Source: Chrysemys picta bellii
Taxonomy: Eukaryota; Chordata; Testudines; Emydidae
Assembly (NCBI RefSeq): GCF_011386835.1
Contig: NC_088792.1
Location: 223,599,894 to 223,663,893 of the forward strand
DNA length: 64,000 nt
Reading direction: 5' to 3'
Shown here: positions 10,744-22,512 of the stretch, one piece after another
Layout of the letters: the number at the start of each line of letters is the position of its first letter
Position numbering within the stretch: the stretch's first letter is position 1
Position numbers and translations under genes: made by a program
Notes under the pieces: model-generated
What the model saw: the letters and a program-made list of their open reading frames with translations, nothing else
What the model was told of the DNA's origin: nothing
The model's database searches: none

Positions 10744-11382
10744 CACATATAGCACTATGAATGATGGTGGCAGAAAGAGGGGAGGTTTAGGAAGAAGTGA
10801 GGATGAGGATTACAAAAATATAAGATCATGTGATTGCCTGGTTTGGTATATGTGCATTTAGTTGATTCTGCTCTTTAAAAAATTGTTGTATGGTATTTAT
10901 CACACTATATCATGGCTTGCATCTCACCAGGCTCCAAGAGTAAGTTGAGGAGGTAGGAGAAGGCTGGCAGGAATCTTTCTTATGTTTTATTTTTGTGTAT
11001 TCCTGATAGGTAAGGGAGAACTAAGGTTTATTACACAGTGATATCTTGGAGCTTTACAAGGAGGTGAGTGTAAGCTAGAAATGACTACTACTCCAGAATC
11101 TGCCTCTTAACAGGATAAAGTAGTAAAATGTGATGCATTTGTCAGTTAAATGATTCACTGTATTGTAGGTTTTAATGTCTTTCACTGTTGCCTATTAGAA
11201 ATTGCCTCCTGTCTAAAGCATGCTACAAAACCTAATCCCTAGAGGCTAGATAAAAAGATCTGCCTTTTAGTCTTCATTCAGCTTCAGTTGCAGAATAAAT
11301 GGCAACAGCATCATGTGAGAGCCATTCAGGTGACCTATATCCTTCTACATTGCCTAGAGGGAACAAAATTAGAATTTTCAAC

Positions 11383-11425
<43 letters not shown>

Positions 11426-12522
11426 CCAAACTGAGTAGAAATTATGACAAAAAGTCTGCAAATGGTGCTAATTATTCTTGTGAGGAGCAGTTTGCACACC
11501 CTTGGTGCTGGTTTGTAATTACAGCATAGACACAACATATGCATTAAATTGTAAGCAGATGTAAAACTGCTTGACTTTAAGAAAGCTGAGCGAATGAAGG
11601 GGCTAATAGACATAGATCAGATTCATGACTTTGTGTTTAATGCAAACAGTATATCATATACTGAAAAATATCTATAAGGCTTGTAAACAGTATGATTAAT
11701 TTGTATCATTTAATAAGAAATCAAATGCAATGGACAAGATCCTCTCCTAATGTAAATCTCTACAGCTCTATTGACTCTGACCGAGCAATGTCAATTTCTG
11801 TCAGCTGAGGATGGACAAATGTCACCAAAGTATTCACATCATTAACTATTATATGTTGTACTACAAGTGATTATATATAATGTAAATAAATGTACTTGCT
11901 GGAAACATTTGTTACAAAGGAAAAAAATCATTGTCACAGCATTCAGTTTGTATAACAGAATTATGTTTTAGTAATTTTGGGACTCTGAATTAACTTCCCC
12001 AACCAAGCCCAGAAACATTGAATTAAGGCTGCAAATCCAACCTGAGATTGCTATGATCTTTGACCATTATGTGGAGCAAAGCTGAGAAGTAAGGTCCATC
12101 AGAGTGGTCTTTCAGAGTAGTCTTGGAACTTCCCTTGCTGTTTTTAAAACAAATGGTTAGGACCAGATTGTGATACCCAGAGGAGTTGCCTTTGCTGCAA
12201 AGTTAACTCAAACTGAGTCCCACTGAGGAGAATAGATTAAAGCTTAAGTTAGCACAATTTATTAGCTGCTAACACATGTACTGAAAACATACATTTTTAT
12301 CTGAGAATTCCATTACGTTCCTTATGAACAATAACCTGTTTTTAAAATTAAGTAGCTGGGGGGGGGTGTTAGTTTGTGGGGTTTGTTTTTATTTAAAATA
12401 ACAAAATTGTTTGTTTTGGCTGATCTTTCTAGGACTCAGCCATAAATCTTTGTTTTAACCCCTTGCCCCCAAAACAGCCCTGTTTTGGTTTAGGATTCAA
12501 ATAGTTTGCTTCCTATTACGTT
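10744..12522. other. Unassigned sequence
   Basis: Unique-looking DNA apart from the (GT)n tract at 11386. Imperfect palindromic pieces near 11735-11830 and 12160-12240 are too eroded to assign. Confidence 0.35.
11386..11423. repeat. (GT)19 microsatellite
   Basis: Uninterrupted GT dinucleotides. Open frames across it encode only Val-Cys or Thr-His repeats. Confidence 0.95.
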
Positions 12523-12690
12523 GCTGGAGCTCTGGCGGTGATTTTAAGGGCCCGGGGCTCCCCACAGCAGCCCTTTAAATCCCCACCCGAGCCCGGACTG
12601 GATCCAATATAATGCGGTCTCACCTATAAAGCGGTGAGATTTTTTGGCTCCCGAGGACCGTGTTATATCAGGGTAGAGGGGTATTTTAAA
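12523..12690. mobile_element. Probable DNA-transposon fragment
   Basis: The block GCGGTGAGATTTTTTGGCTC-CCGAGGACCGTGTTATATCAGGG resembles the end of a dispersed reptile element with CG-rich, ATATAAC-containing termini. No second end or target duplication identified; boundaries approximate. Confidence 0.4.
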
Positions 12691-13245
12691 AGGTCGAAAC
12701 AATTGTGTCTTTTAAAAATCTGTAGGAAAAAAACTAACGTCTTATTTCAGAGCAAGGACCTTTATTTGGCAAGTTTCAGCCCAAAGTAACTCAGTGACAA
12801 GCCTATGAAACTCTAAAAGACATCCAATACAGCAAGTGAGCATAGTGCGCATTATTTAGCTCCTCTGACTGTCACTTACAGTGAAACCCAATAGAAAACC
12901 CTTCCCTCCTAATTACTTCTAAGGGGACTGGAGGTATTTACCGCAATGGGAGTTGAAGAGTTGTGGTAGTCAGACTCAGCACCACACAGGATTGGGCCCT
13001 ATTGTATGTCTTTCTCGACAGATAAAAGATACTTTTGTTTATAAGCATTTATATGGTGCACATCTCCTTAATACTGTAATTCCAAAATGTGTGTCTATTG
13101 CTTAGTGCAAGGTTGGTTTAACTGGTAGGCAGCATGCTCTCCTGACACAGACTTTAGGAGATGGGGATAAACTGTGGATTCCAACAGGTGTTGCTTCTTA
13201 AATGATTGATGGCTTTTAATTCACTAGTTGGCTATTAATCTAGTG
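12691..13245. other. Unassigned sequence
   Basis: Nothing recognisable. Confidence 0.4.
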
Positions 13246-13454
13246 CAGTGGTTCCCAAACTTGTTCCGCCGCTTGTGCGGGCCGAGGGACGTACTGACCC
13301 CCGCTTCCAGCAGCTCCCATTGGCCTGGAGCAGCAAACCGCGGCCACTGGCAGCCACGATTGGCCGAACCTGCAGACTCGGCAGGTACACAAACCGTCCC
13401 GGCCTGCCAGGGGCTTTCCCTGCACAAGCGGCGGAACAAGTTTGGGAACCACTG
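13246..13454. mobile_element. hAT-like palindromic element (CAGTGGTTC family)
   Basis: Ends are inverted: CAGTGGTTCCCAAACTTGTT at the left and the complement ending ...AACCACTG at the right, with inverted similarity continuing inward (CCGCCGCTTGTGC / GCACAAGCGGCGG). Flanks ATCTAGTG and ATTTAGAC match at 5 of 8 positions, a plausible eroded 8-bp duplication. 209 bp; no coding capacity. Confidence 0.8.
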
Positions 13455-14462
13455 ATTTAGACACAAAATAAGTGGCCATATTTTCAAAATTGTTTTATGT
13501 TGCATCCTAGCCACTTCTGAAAATCTGGCCCATTTGTGGCACTAAGCACTTGGAAATGAGGCTCTGAGCTCCTTTTACAAAAGTTGGCCCCACATATACC
13601 ATGTTCTTAAACTTTTACTAGTGATTGTCTCTCCTCTGATTTTTTTATTTTATTTTTTATTTAGCACCCACTGACTCTGTTTTCTTATTTCTTAGACTTC
13701 GCTGGGAGTCAAATTTGCATGTCTGAACATAATTTCTCCATTTTGGCTACCTGCAGCTTAAATCAATAGCCGCTATTAATCTGAGAATGCACCTGTACTG
13801 CATCTAAATATTAGCCACCTCATCACACTGTGTATTTTGTGCTCACTTGAAATAAGTTCTGTGATCCCATGTGATATCTGAAACTGAAAAGAGAGTACAG
13901 TGATCTTCAGCTGGGTTGAGTACTTTCAAAAAGAATCTAACATCTATTTGACTCAGAGAGTTACATTTTTTAAATAATCATGCATAAGTCTCTTTTAGGA
14001 AGGCAGTACTTATTAGATATGCATTTTTATGCTCATCTTAAGAAACTCTGTTTTTCACAATTATGAGAGTTCTTAATATCTTGTATTCCCATGAATGTCT
14101 AACTGCACAAATAAGTTTGCAAATATTGCACATTCCTTTTTTTAACTTACAAATATTAGTAAGTTATTCTCTCAGCTACATATAACCTAGTGCTCTGGGT
14201 ATTTTGTAATCTGTTTGTATTGGACAAACAGTATGTCTGTTTTCAAAGATAAATGTAGATGTTTGATATAGTGTACTGTAAACCTTTTATATCATTTAAT
14301 AAGTTTTTAGCTTGCTGCCTTCAAATATCTGCTAAGTAACCATTTGGCTGACTGAGTGAATCCTGCTCATACATCCAAAACATGACATCTTGAATTATGT
14401 CTTTTGCTAATGCTTAATTAAAACAGTATTTTTTCTCATGTGGTTTATCAGTTTAACTTCGA
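13455..14462. other. Unassigned sequence
   Basis: A+T-rich, nothing recognisable. Confidence 0.4.
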
Positions 14463-14582
14463 TTTTAAACTCTTTGGGACAGGAACCATGTCTTTTTGTA
14501 TTTATACATCACCTACCACCATGAGGCTGCAATCTTGATTGAGGCCTTTGGATGCTACTACAATGCAAATAATAATAGTAAA
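14463..14582 (+). mobile_element. SINE 3' tail fragment
   Basis: TTTGGGACAGGAACCATGTC and the terminal AATGCAAATAATAATAG match the tail block at 10233 and 60095. Confidence 0.6.
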
Positions 14583-15504
14583 ATATGGTGTTGTGTTTTC
14601 TGAGGGGATGGGTTGGTTGGGTTTTTTTTAGGGGCACTTTTTAAATACACATGAGTGGTTCTAGTGGGTAAAGCCATACTGTGTCTGCTTGGTTTAGTAG
14701 CAAAAGATTTATTATTTTGTCACTTTGGTGTCCTTGTTATCTGTGTGGGCTTTACAGGGCTATGGGAATGTGAGCTAGATTCTGTTCTGCCTTGATTGTC
14801 ATCAACAGAAATGTTAATGAAGTTCTGAATGCAAAACTCTTACTAATGCTGTGTGAATCACAAAGAACACAGCTTGACTTTCAGATTCCAGGTTGAATTT
14901 GCAGGATGGCCATTAGAAAACGGTCTTTGGACTTGTAACAAATTGGATATGGAGTCATTAAGAGACAATAAACATGGAACAAAACATAGCACCTTTATAT
15001 CAGGAATATAACATTTTAAGGCTGAGAAAGGTTTATATGAGTTCATGCCATAACTCCTTCAACTGATAAAACATTATGATGTCGCACAAAGGTCCTGCAT
15101 GGCTTACTAAAAACAAAATACAGTAATTACTTCGCCTTAGAATATCATTGCTAAATTAATCTTGGTTAACAAACTTGCTGCTAAAAAGCTAGATTTTCAT
15201 TCCTGCCACTATCATTTAAGCATGTCTCATAGATGTGACTTTACAAATTTTATGCAGAGATTCAACATGCTATTTATCAGTTATTTAAAGTTCGTTCCTC
15301 CATGAGGTGCAAAAAGGACACCTACTAGGGCTGGGCAAACAGAATAACTCAGATTTGGATAATTTAAATTCAGAAATCCTGATATTTGGGTAACATTTTT
15401 AATAGCTCTGATCATATGATCTTACTTACAGATCATCCCCTCCGTACCTCACCTCAACCTCCTTCACAACAGGTCTTTTGTGTCTTAAGAGAAACAAATC
15501 CCAT
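14583..15504. other. Unassigned sequence
   Basis: Nothing recognisable. Confidence 0.4.
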
Positions 15505-15664
15505 TATTTTGGACAAGTCATTTTCCCTCTCTGTGCCTGTTTCCCCACCTGTAAAATATGGCTAATGATACTGACCTCCTTTTAAAGCATTTTGAGATCT
15601 ATGAATGAAAGACATGATATAAAAGCTAGGTGATGGTATTATTTATTTATTTATCTATTTATTA
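15505..15664 (+). mobile_element. MIR 3' half with (ATTT)n tail
   Basis: CTCTGTGCCTGTTTCCCCAC, CTGTAAAATATGGCTAATGA and a TTTGAGATCTATGAATGAAAG block follow the MIR core-to-tail order on the plus strand. The segment ends in TTTATTTATT repeats. Confidence 0.8.
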
Positions 15665-16059
15665 TAACAAAGAATAGCAGAGTTATGTTTCAACGAATTT
15701 ATTAACCAGAAAAGCAAACAAAATAGCAAGTAATTTAATATATAATCCCAGGTTGGGGTTATTGGGCGCATCTATCCCAATGTCTCTGTCATGTGGAGCT
15801 CCGTTCAGGCTCCCCTTCTATTCAGAAGTATATGGGGCACTTAGGAAGTTGAGCGAGGAGGGCTGGCTAAGGCTGCATTCAGTAGGCAGGTAACATCCAG
15901 CTCTCCATCTCAGCTTCAATCATTTTGTCTGGTGAAGTTGAACAGTTTACCAATGCCCAATGGAGACTGGGTCAGAACCAGAATCAGTTGGCTGACCCAA
16001 CCCAGAGGAAACTGAGGTCATTCTAACAGGTTGGGAAGCAACTGTAAAAAGCAACAAAA
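15665..16059. other. Unassigned sequence
   Basis: Unique-looking. No transposon ends found. Confidence 0.35.
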
Positions 16060-16205
16060 ACTATAGCCCATTGGTCATGATACTCAGTTGAGATGTAGGA
16101 GACCCAGGTTCAAGTCCCTGGTTCAAATCAGGCAGAGTAGAGACTTGAACCTGGGTCTCCCACAGTCATGGTCTTAACCACCAGGATATTGACTATACTT
16201 CTAAA
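16060..16205. repeat. Inverted repeat with B-box-like arms
   Basis: GGAGACCCAGGTTCAAGTC (16098-16116) and its exact reverse complement (16142-16160) are 25 nt apart. The arm contains GGTTCAAGTCC, a tRNA B-box-like string, but no tRNA fold is present. Probably a hairpin-forming repeat family. Confidence 0.6.
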
Positions 16206-16220
16206 GGGCTTGGTTTTGAC

Positions 16221-16331
16221 CTGCTTTGGAAAATTTTCACAGGATGGGAAAACAGTTTTCTGGCCAGCTCAGATATTAAAATGGAATGCCTACCACTTGT
16301 TACTCAGGTTCTCAGCTTGAAGTTTTCATTG
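16221..16331 (+). repeat. Long inverted repeat, left arm
   Basis: 111 bp matching the reverse complement of 17571-17681 at 108 of 111 positions by direct comparison. Similarity stops sharply at both ends. The 1239 bp between the arms hold a CR1 fragment (16498-16850) and a hAT-like element (17242-17483). Confidence 0.95.
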
Positions 16332-16497
16332 AATCTCCAGCTGCTTTCAGATATCCAGGATGACAAGAGTACTTTTAGTCATTTGTGGTTAGCAAGAAAA
16401 TGTTGACCATTCTTTTTTTAAGGTGGACTTCACCACAGTTATCTGTGCCTTTGTCTCCTCCATGTTGGTTAATGTGCTCTACATTGGGTCCACACCC

Positions 16498-16850
16498 TAG
16501 AATATAAGAACAGCCATACTGGGTCAGACCAAAGGTCCATCTAGCCCAGTATCCTGTCTTCCGACAGTGGCCAATGCCAGGTGCCCCAGGGGGAATGAAC
16601 AGAACAGGTAATCATCAAATGATCATTCCCAGTTTCTGGCAAACAGAGGCTAGGGACACCATCCCAGCCCATCTTGGCTAATAGTCATTGGTGGACCTAT
16701 CCTCCATGAATTTGTCTCGTTCTTAGCCTTCAAAACATCCTCTAGCAAGGACTTCCACAGCTTGACTGTGTGTTGTGTGAAAAAATACTACCTTCTGTTT
16801 GTTTTAAACCTGCTGCCAATTAAGGCTCCCTTAAATCTATAAAGAGAATT
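16498..16850 (-). mobile_element. CR1 LINE 3' fragment
   Basis: The plus strand begins AATATAAGAACAGCCATACT and continues through GGTCAGACCAAAGGTCCATC and the usual CR1 3' region, ending near CTGCTGCCAATTAAGG. This is a CR1 3' end on the minus strand and lacks the RT. Confidence 0.85.
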
Positions 16851-16876
16851 TCAGAATGTAGCTGTCTGCTTAACAG

Positions 16877-16995
16877 GGGCCAAATTCTGATTTCCTTATT
16901 CATGGTGAGGTGTAATGTACTTGACAAGTCATACCACTTAAATCAATGGAGAGTAAAGGATACCTCATAATGAGTGAAGACTGCAGGATTTGGCC
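16877..16995. repeat. Small palindromic element
   Basis: GGCCAAATTCTGATTTC at the left and ...GCAGGATTTGGCC at the right are inverted, with CAATGGAG near the centre. Typical of a short dispersed amniote palindromic family. Confidence 0.55.
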
Positions 16996-17241
16996 GTAAC
17001 TGGTGCTCTGTGCAGATAACATATTACACCTATACTTCATAGTCTCCACTGGTTACCTACTGATTTCTGGTTGAAGTTTAAGTTGTAAATAGATTTGGAT
17101 CCTGGCTATTGTAGGCACCTTCAGTACAAATGGGTGGGAATTTATGGCAGGGGATTCTTAGTGAATGGCCCTTAACCCCAGAATCCCTTTCCTCCTACCT
17201 AACAAATCTCCGAGTTGATGACCTTCAGTATATGCTGCAAG

Positions 17242-17483
17242 CAGCGGTGGCTCCAGGCACCAGCGCTCGAAGCACGTGCCTGGGGCGGCAAGCCACGGGG
17301 GGCACCCTGCCGGTCCCTGCAAGGGCAGCAGTCAGGCAGCCTTCAGCGGCTTCCTGCGGGAGGTCCGCCGGTCCCGTGGATTCGGCAGCGGGTACACCGA
17401 ATCCGCGGGACCGGGGAACTCCCGCAGGCATGCCGCCAAAGGCTGCCGTGCTTGAGGTGGCAAAAAAGCTAGAGCCACCCCTG
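17242..17483. mobile_element. hAT-like element with perfect 8-bp duplication
   Basis: 242 bp flanked by GCTGCAAG at 17234-17241 and 17484-17491. The ends are inverted: CAGCGGTGGCTCCAG and ...TAGAGCCACCCCTG. The interior holds an inverted GGTCCGCCGGTCCCGTGGAT / ATCCGCGGGACCGG pair. Related to the CAGGGCCGGCTCC elements. Non-coding. Confidence 0.9.
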
Positions 17484-17570
17484 GCTGCAAGGCTCCTTTT
17501 CTTGAGGGTGAAGTTAAATAGGGGTTTTGGAGTAAATTAAACAGGAAAAGTTATTCTTTGTGGGCAGATC

Positions 17571-17681
17571 CAATGAAACCTTCAAGCTGAGAACCTGAGT
17601 AACAAGTGGTAGGCATACCATTTTAATATCTGAGCTGGCCAGGAAACTGTTTTCCCATCCTGTGAAAATTTTCCAAAGCAG
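17571..17681 (-). repeat. Long inverted repeat, right arm
   Basis: Reverse-complement partner of 16221-16331 (108 of 111 identical). Confidence 0.95.
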
Positions 17682-18270
17682 GCCTCCTTCTAGTCTTTTG
17701 ATGTAATGTTTTTATAATGATCACACAGTTCTGTGTATCCCAATGCTTCTTACATATTAGATTATATTTTGAATGTATTAAGTGATTGCACCTCAATGGC
17801 ATTCTCTTGAATAGTGTGAGTGCCCTGCCATTTGTCAGATGGGTGCCAAGGCTATTTGGTTTTGCTATGTACTGTTGTCATCCATACCACAAATTAATCC
17901 AGTAAAGATTCTGGGTCTTATTTTCTCTTTTCATTGATAACAAGGAAGGATCTGTATCATTTGAATTACAAATGTAGCTTTCTGATTAAATATTTTATAT
18001 TTACATAAAAATAGTGTATGCCTTTTTAGAGCTTTATCTTAAAACAAGTAAAATTGAGATAAATATACACGTGGCAGCATTAGCTTTTGTGTTTAAAACC
18101 AGTAACTTTTTGTAGATACTCAGACTTGTTGTAGATACGGGAAATGTTTTAAATAATATTTCCTCTAATTTCGGCAATGTGACTAAAAGGAATAGAACAG
18201 GAAAGTTATTCAGAAACAAAAATATCACATGAAAGGCAAAAATTGCACCTATGGATTTTGGCTCAGTGAG
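17682..18270. other. Unassigned sequence
   Basis: Nothing recognisable. Confidence 0.4.
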
Positions 18271-18340
18271 GCTGATCCTGCTTCCAGATAAGTCAATGGC
18301 TAAACTTCCACTGAGTTCAGTGGAAGAAGGATTAGGCCCC
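18271..18340. repeat. Small palindromic element
   Basis: GCTGATCCTGCTTCC ... GGAAGAAGGATTAGGCCC form inverted ends around AGTCAATGG / CACTGAGTTCAGTGG. One of the commonest short palindromes in reptile DNA. Confidence 0.6.
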
Positions 18341-19671
18341 AATTGAAACTTGTTTAGAAAGTTTCCATGAATAAAATATCCATCATCGTCATCATGAACA
18401 TCATATTTTGGTGCTAATGTAATTGACACACACAGTTTTCAGAATGCAGCTTGATCTTGCTCACAGATACAAGATGAAATCTTGAACATGTCAGTGATCA
18501 ACCAAAGAAGTGGCAATATGCTGTTGGAAAGGAAGTGCTTTTAAAAAATTAATTAATTAACTTCACAGGATGATGTGTGTGTTAAACTGAGAATTTATTT
18601 TGGGCACTGTATAATACATTTCCGTATTAAAAAGGAGCATTTAACTGTGGTATATTGCAAGTTATCTCATTAGTCATTGCCATTTTGAATAGCACCAGAC
18701 AGAACAGAAAAACAGAGGAGTTTTATTTGGAATAGATACAGTACACTGAGGATTTTGCAACATTCTGGTGACATCCTGTATTTTCCAATTTTGTAAAGGT
18801 GTTTCCATTTTACCACTGAAGAGTCCATTTAGAGAAGGGTGAGATCAGAAATTTGAAAACCCCTTTGAACAGAATATACAAATATGCCCCTGTGCATATA
18901 TTCTCTCTACTGGAATATTAATGAATTGGAATTTTTCTGATTCATCTCTATACTCTGAAAGTATGAACCAAAGTTGCGTGTGTGTGGAGGGTGTTTTCCT
19001 TTTGACAGTCAGCTGTCCAGCTCTAGAGCATGTGTACTGACTTTCTTCTTCTATCCTGGATCCCTAGGAAATTGGGGTCTCATAAATCATATTTTTCTCC
19101 TTATGTTTGCATATTTTCTCAACTCTTTTACAGAAGTATATATTTTGTTTGATCAACAAGAGATCAGTTCTAGCTTGCTCTCTGAAATTTGGGAAATTGG
19201 CCTAAATAATCCAGTAATCCTGAGTCCTTTCCCTAAGGATTTGGTGAAAGCTCCCAGGCAAAAAGCCTCTGTGGTGCAACTCCTTTAACCTTCAATTGAG
19301 TTAAACTGGAGAGGAATTTGACATACCATGTCAATTCTTCATCCTCTAAACCAGTTTATTTGCTCTGGGAATAGTAATAATTAATAAATACTTTGCACTT
19401 AGAACAATTTCATCCAAAGATTTCAGCACACAGAGGAGGGAGGTATATTTCACAGCTAGCATAACATAACTACTGGAAAATGATACCCCAATCTGTAGGA
19501 ATTTTTGGTTCATTCCTCTTGAATGAATGCCTTATAATCAAATACCGCCACGTTACTTTGTGTAGTTGGCATGATCTCTTCTGCTTCCACAGGTTTGGAG
19601 TGAGTCAGATAGTACTTAGTTAAATAACCTTCTGGGAACACATAGGTGTTTAAAAAAAGGGTCATGGAATC
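18341..19671. other. Unassigned sequence
   Basis: A+T-rich. Includes AATTAATTAATTAA near 18550. Nothing else recognised. Confidence 0.4.
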
Positions 19672-19985
19672 ATAAAAGCTAGAGATAGGAAAGACTTATT
19701 AGACCATACAGTTCATCTTCCTGCCAGTGTGTAATTGTTTCCTTTTGTACATAATTTATTAGCATTTTATCTGGCCTAGTTTTAAATGCCCCAAATGATA
19801 GGGCTTGCGCTACTGCTCTTGGAGGACTAATCCACGACCTAATGAATCTTACTGTCGGGAAGTCTTCCTGAGACTGGGCTTAAATTTTCTTATTCGTATC
19901 AGTAATTATTCTTATTGCTTCAAGTTGCAACCTGCATAACTCCTCTCCCACCTTACTATCCTCTGGACAGTTTTCAGTCCACTTA
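19672..19985 (-). mobile_element. Old CR1-related LINE 3' fragment
   Basis: The plus strand reads AATCATAAAAGCTAGAGATA followed by ...TAGACCATACAGTTCATC and ...TTTTAAATGCCCCAAATGAT, the layout of an old CR1 3' region on the minus strand, heavily diverged. Confidence 0.6.
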
Positions 19986-20399
19986 GCTGTAATTGATGAT
20001 TCAGTAAGTGGTGTCCTCCGAAGACTATATTGAACCAATGCCGTGGTATGGTGGTAAGGGACACAATAAATGAGGGTGCTGCCAGTTGTATGAGTGTAAA
20101 ACTGAGGTCCTTTTGGTTGCTAAAGATCTTGTGGCGTTTGTCATATGACCAGTTTCCTGGTCAAGTTCTAATTTTAGTGTTTTTTTCCCTGCCCACTTAA
20201 AATCTCCCCTGCTATTTTACATGGAGAAAAGTATTCTATTCCTAAATTGTTGTACAGTTTATGTATGCACAGCTCTATAAATTGTTGTACAGTTTATGTA
20301 TGCACTCCAAACTCCTCAGCCCCTTCAAGTTGCAACCTGCATAACTCCTCTCCCACCTTACTATCCTCTGGACAGTTTTATCCTCCGAAGACTATATTG
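19918..20399 (+). repeat. Cluster of short local duplications
   Basis: A 57-nt block at 19918-19974 recurs exactly at 20323-20379. A 19-nt block at 20014-20032 recurs at 20381-20399, so the second copy equals the first with a 39-nt internal gap reduced to 1 nt. Between them a 28-nt unit at 20243-20270 is repeated at 20278-20305. Confidence 0.9.
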
Positions 20400-21053
20400 T
20401 CTTTATTGTCTATAATACATAATGCTAAAGTATTGGATAGAGTGATCCTTGCGTATAGTTTGTATATAAGTTTGTAAAATGTGTTAGGATGAAAGACACT
20501 ATATAAATAAAAGATCATTAACACTTATACTCCAGTAGATCATTTTTATTAAATATATTCTGCAAGCAGAGTTTCTTTACGGTATTTATGTTGCCTAGTT
20601 AGAACAAGTAATCTGATTTTGAGTTTTGTTTCTTCTTGAGAACCCACAGGAGGATATTTTTAAAAGGGATTGATACTGAATTTAGGCATAACCCCATCTG
20701 TAGTCTACTGTATATGTCCTCCTGCTTGCGATTGCTAATCCACACAACTTGATAGCTCACTTATAAATAAAGAATATTACCTTCTTAAGATCCAGTGATT
20801 TCTAGAAGTCAGCTGAGAATACTGGAGTTGCTGGGTTGTAAATAAGGTCTACATGGACCAAAGTCTTCCCTGGTTTAATTCCATTGAAATCAATAGAGGT
20901 ATAGTGTGGGGGATAAGTTTTAACCCATGTCTCAAATAACTCCACCACCAAATGAGAGAACATGACTCGGAACAGCCAGTAGATGCCAGTAAACCTTAAC
21001 CTGTGTGAGAAGAATTTGAAACTTTTTCCTTGCCTTTTTATGGCTACTCTGTA
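20400..21053. other. Unassigned sequence
   Basis: Nothing recognisable. Confidence 0.4.
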
Positions 21054-21057
21054 TTGA

Positions 21058-22508
21058 TGTAACCCTTCTGCCCATCTAAGTTGGCAGCAACAAGGGCCGG
21101 GTTCTGTATCTAGGGGTTCCGTTTCAATAACGCAATGCAAAACCGGCTCGAGCCCCCACCCAGTGACCTGGGACAATTACATACCACCCCCTGGGCACCT
21201 CTAAGAGGCAATACTTCCCCTCTCGCAAGCACGGAGTCTGAGTGTAACAGAAAATGTTTAATAACATGAGGTAAACAACATCAGCATTAAATGGGAAAAA
21301 CACCACAACTAGAGTTTTTAGACCAAACCATGAGCGAAGACCCACCCCAGCAAATTGGGCCGTGTCCTCTCCCGTTGGTTCTTGAAACCAGCGACCCAAG
21401 AATCACCAAAGTCCCAAAAGTCCACCAATCCCAAAGTCTCTTGGGTCCAACAACCCAAGAATCACAAAAGTCCCAAAAGTCCGACAACCCCCCAAAGTCT
21501 CTGTCCATGATCAGTGCAGCCCCAGAGTTCAAAGGGGGGGGGGGTGAGCAGGGTGTTAAGGGGCACCTTACGTGATCCGAGGCCACCCGGCTGCTTCTCC
21601 GTGGGGTTCCACCGCAGCCTTCACCACGAACTGCTCCACTCCACCCGCAGTCCCACGAACTGCTCTGGCAGCTGCTCCGCTCCGCTCCGCTCTGCTCACC
21701 GACCTGTGAGCCGTGCCGCACCGCTCCGCTCCGCTCCGCTCCGCTCCGCTCACCGACCTGTGAGCTGCTCTGCTCCGCTCCAGCCGTCCCTTGGGCCACT
21801 CCCACAAGGCTCTGCTCTGCTAGCTGCTCCTCCAGCCGCTCCGCTCCGCTCACCCCCGCTAAGCTAAGTTAGCTTAGCAATATAGCTTCAGGCTCCCCCA
21901 CTAGTTAACACAGCCTCAGTGATCTCAGCTCTTAAATAGCTTTAGCTCTTTTGTGATTTCAGCTCTTAGTGATTTCAGCTAGTAGTAGGGGAGCCCCAGT
22001 GCTGGTGCACTATTGACCCAAAGTGAACTCAGCTCAGCAGTCTGTAACTAGACTCCTAAGGGAATCAAAGTTAGCTCTGACATTCAACAGTGGAGAGAGG
22101 AGGTAGTGCAATTGGTGTTTCAACCCCCTCAGGGAGGGGGCCACACCATCAGGTACAAATACCTGTCCCCATCCTCTCTCAATTCACTGGGTTTTGTAAC
22201 CCATGCCCCTTGGCAAGCAAATGCTACTTGGGTAATGGTGAATGACTCACTCAGTCCTTCTGTCATACAACAGTTCCACTGGCCTTGATTCACAGAATCA
22301 GGGTAACAAAACTTTATTCTTCCTGCCCCAATAACAGAGAAACTGGGGATCCCACACCAGCCAAAGTAACCACTTTGAGTTGCTGTGGTTTCATGCCAGG
22401 CGAGTGGGTGTGCCTATGCAAACAAGATCAGCCCCTGGAGTTCTTTTCCACCCTCGCCATAATTCACCACCAGATGTCAGGGTAGAGCTCATCCTGACTC
22501 TGCTTACA
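21058..22508 (-). mobile_element. Solo LTR, endogenous retrovirus (1451 bp)
   Basis: Bounded by TGTAAC...CTTACA and flanked by the 4-bp duplication TTGA (21054-21057, 22509-22512), the length made by gamma/epsilon-type (ERV1) integrases. It is the inverted relative of the LTR at 43112-44404. Read on the minus strand an ATTAAA poly(A)-type signal lies about 200 bp before the 3' end. No gag, pol or env and no second LTR are nearby, so it is a solo LTR. It is longer than its partner mainly through CCGCT-rich internal repeats (21677-21760). The long open frames here are low-complexity LTR sequence. Confidence 0.88.
21677..21760. repeat. (CCGCT)n tandem repeat inside the LTR
   Basis: Two CCGCT arrays, each followed by GCTCACCGACCTGTGAGC, indicate a local duplication within the LTR. 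Confidence 0.85.
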
Positions 22509-22512
22509 TTGA

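Noticed and set aside
11299..11613. Open frames through 11.3-11.6 kb
   Set aside because: They are kept open by the (GT)n microsatellite.
21287..21853. 188-codon minus-strand open frame
   Set aside because: It lies in a retroviral LTR and translates the CCGCT/AGCGG repeats into Ser-Gly-Ala-Glu-Arg arrays; LTRs do not encode this.
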